A DNA stretch of 64,000 bases. It comes from Sinorhizobium saheli. Lineage in GTDB: Bacteria; Pseudomonadota; Alphaproteobacteria; Rhizobiales; Rhizobiaceae. Each line of letters starts with the position of its first letter. Positions within the stretch are counted from its first letter, which is position 1. The translations under genes were made by a program, and so were the position numbers. Shown here one piece after another: positions 63,738-64,000 of the stretch. The notes beneath the pieces were generated by a model. It was given only the letters and a program-made list of their open reading frames with translations. It did no database searches and had not been told where the DNA came from. The DNA lies in contig NZ_LNQB01000068.1 in assembly GCF_001651875.1 (NCBI RefSeq), positions 62,001-126,000 on the forward strand, written 5' to 3'.

Positions 63738-63871
63738 CCGCGTGACATCAAGAAATGTGATCATGAAACATATTGCCGGGGCTTGACGTTGCTGAAGCAA
63801 TTCTAACCCGTGACGGCTCGCCTTCATCAGGCCGTTGCCGCCACCGCCGTCCTCACTCGGGAGTTCGCATT

Positions 63872-64000
63872 ATGGAGTACGAGCCAATCGACGAAGCCGA
63901 AGCCGCCGCCCGCCGGTTGCGTCCACTGGTCGCCCTCGTGGCGGCGGTAGGGCTGGCGGTATCGGCGCTGCTGCTCACCACGGTGGAGCTTCCGCCACAG
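63872..64000 (+). CDS. Membrane protein, 5' end only (truncated by the window edge)
   Basis: The 43 codons in the window start MEYEPIDEAEAAARRLRP and continue into a hydrophobic segment (LVALVAAVGLAVSALLLTTV) that looks like a transmembrane helix or signal anchor. Family cannot be recognised from this fragment. It diverges from the SH3/DUF1236 gene, 190 bp away. Confidence 0.55.
   Translation, partial: MEYEPIDEAEAAARRLRPLVALVAAVGLAVSALLLTTVELPPQ

Overview
The window is a gene-dense, GC-rich stretch of alphaproteobacterial chromosome, almost certainly from Sinorhizobium (Ensifer) and close to S. meliloti/S. medicae. Supporting signs are a fused trpE(G) gene preceded by a 14-residue leader peptide ending in three Trp and Arg (the S. 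meliloti peTrpL arrangement), a ShmR-type heme receptor with a TGA-N9-TCA iron-responsive operator, many RIME-type intergenic palindromes, and typical rhizobial housekeeping gene content. I see no rRNA or tRNA gene, insertion sequence, prophage, CRISPR array or plasmid/symbiosis marker. This looks like stable core chromosome.

Layout. 0.1-6 kb: an extensin-like protein, the heme receptor, then the trp attenuator and anthranilate synthase. 6-10.3 kb: a CDF (probably Mn2+) exporter with queF, plsC, a ChaC-like enzyme and a DUF2125 protein. 10.3-16.9 kb: hisC-tyrC, a methyltransferase divergent from gloB and a cupin, a GNAT enzyme, HupE and a ClpP. 17-19.1 kb: leuA preceded by a probable Leu-rich leader peptide. 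19.2-22.5 kb: an ECF sigma/anti-sigma pair, a TPR protein and a metallophosphoesterase. 22.5-24.9 kb: Nudix, glutathionyl-hydroquinone reductase and GNAT genes. 24.9-31.8 kb: a four-gene MoxR-DUF58-DUF4159-vWA-like membrane cassette. 32-34.5 kb: a DUF1285-Nudix-cca operon. 34.5-40.2 kb: a DUF1059 gene, apt, a tandem MaoC pair, a membrane protein, ychF, clpS and pth. 40.4-45.9 kb: a periplasmic binding protein, a GGDEF-EAL protein, rplY (L25) and a BenE-like transporter. 46.2-50.4 kb: a regulator/aldehyde dehydrogenase/DUF779 module and a PEP-mutase-like enzyme. 50.5-56.8 kb: prs, a lipoprotein, an M24-fold enzyme, pgeF, midA and lgt. 57-64 kb: ubiK, ybjN-proC-csaA, an OmpR/EnvZ-type two-component pair, a MarR regulator, an SH3/DUF1236 protein and the 5' end of a membrane protein.

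Regulatory signals are the richest part of the window. Two biosynthetic genes (trpE(G), leuA) have leader peptides whose start codons lie about where transcription should begin. Three genes (DUF2125, DUF1059, SH3/DUF1236) carry GGAAC-N17/18-GTT sequences matching the RpoE2 (EcfG-type) general-stress promoter. A 29-bp dyad sits just before the ribosome binding site of the CDF exporter. An AcoR-like regulator that lacks its AAA+ domain is followed by an 18-bp inverted repeat upstream of the aldehyde dehydrogenase. Two families of palindromic intergenic repeats (RIME-like, seven copies; a second hairpin family, five copies) occupy many of the longer gaps.
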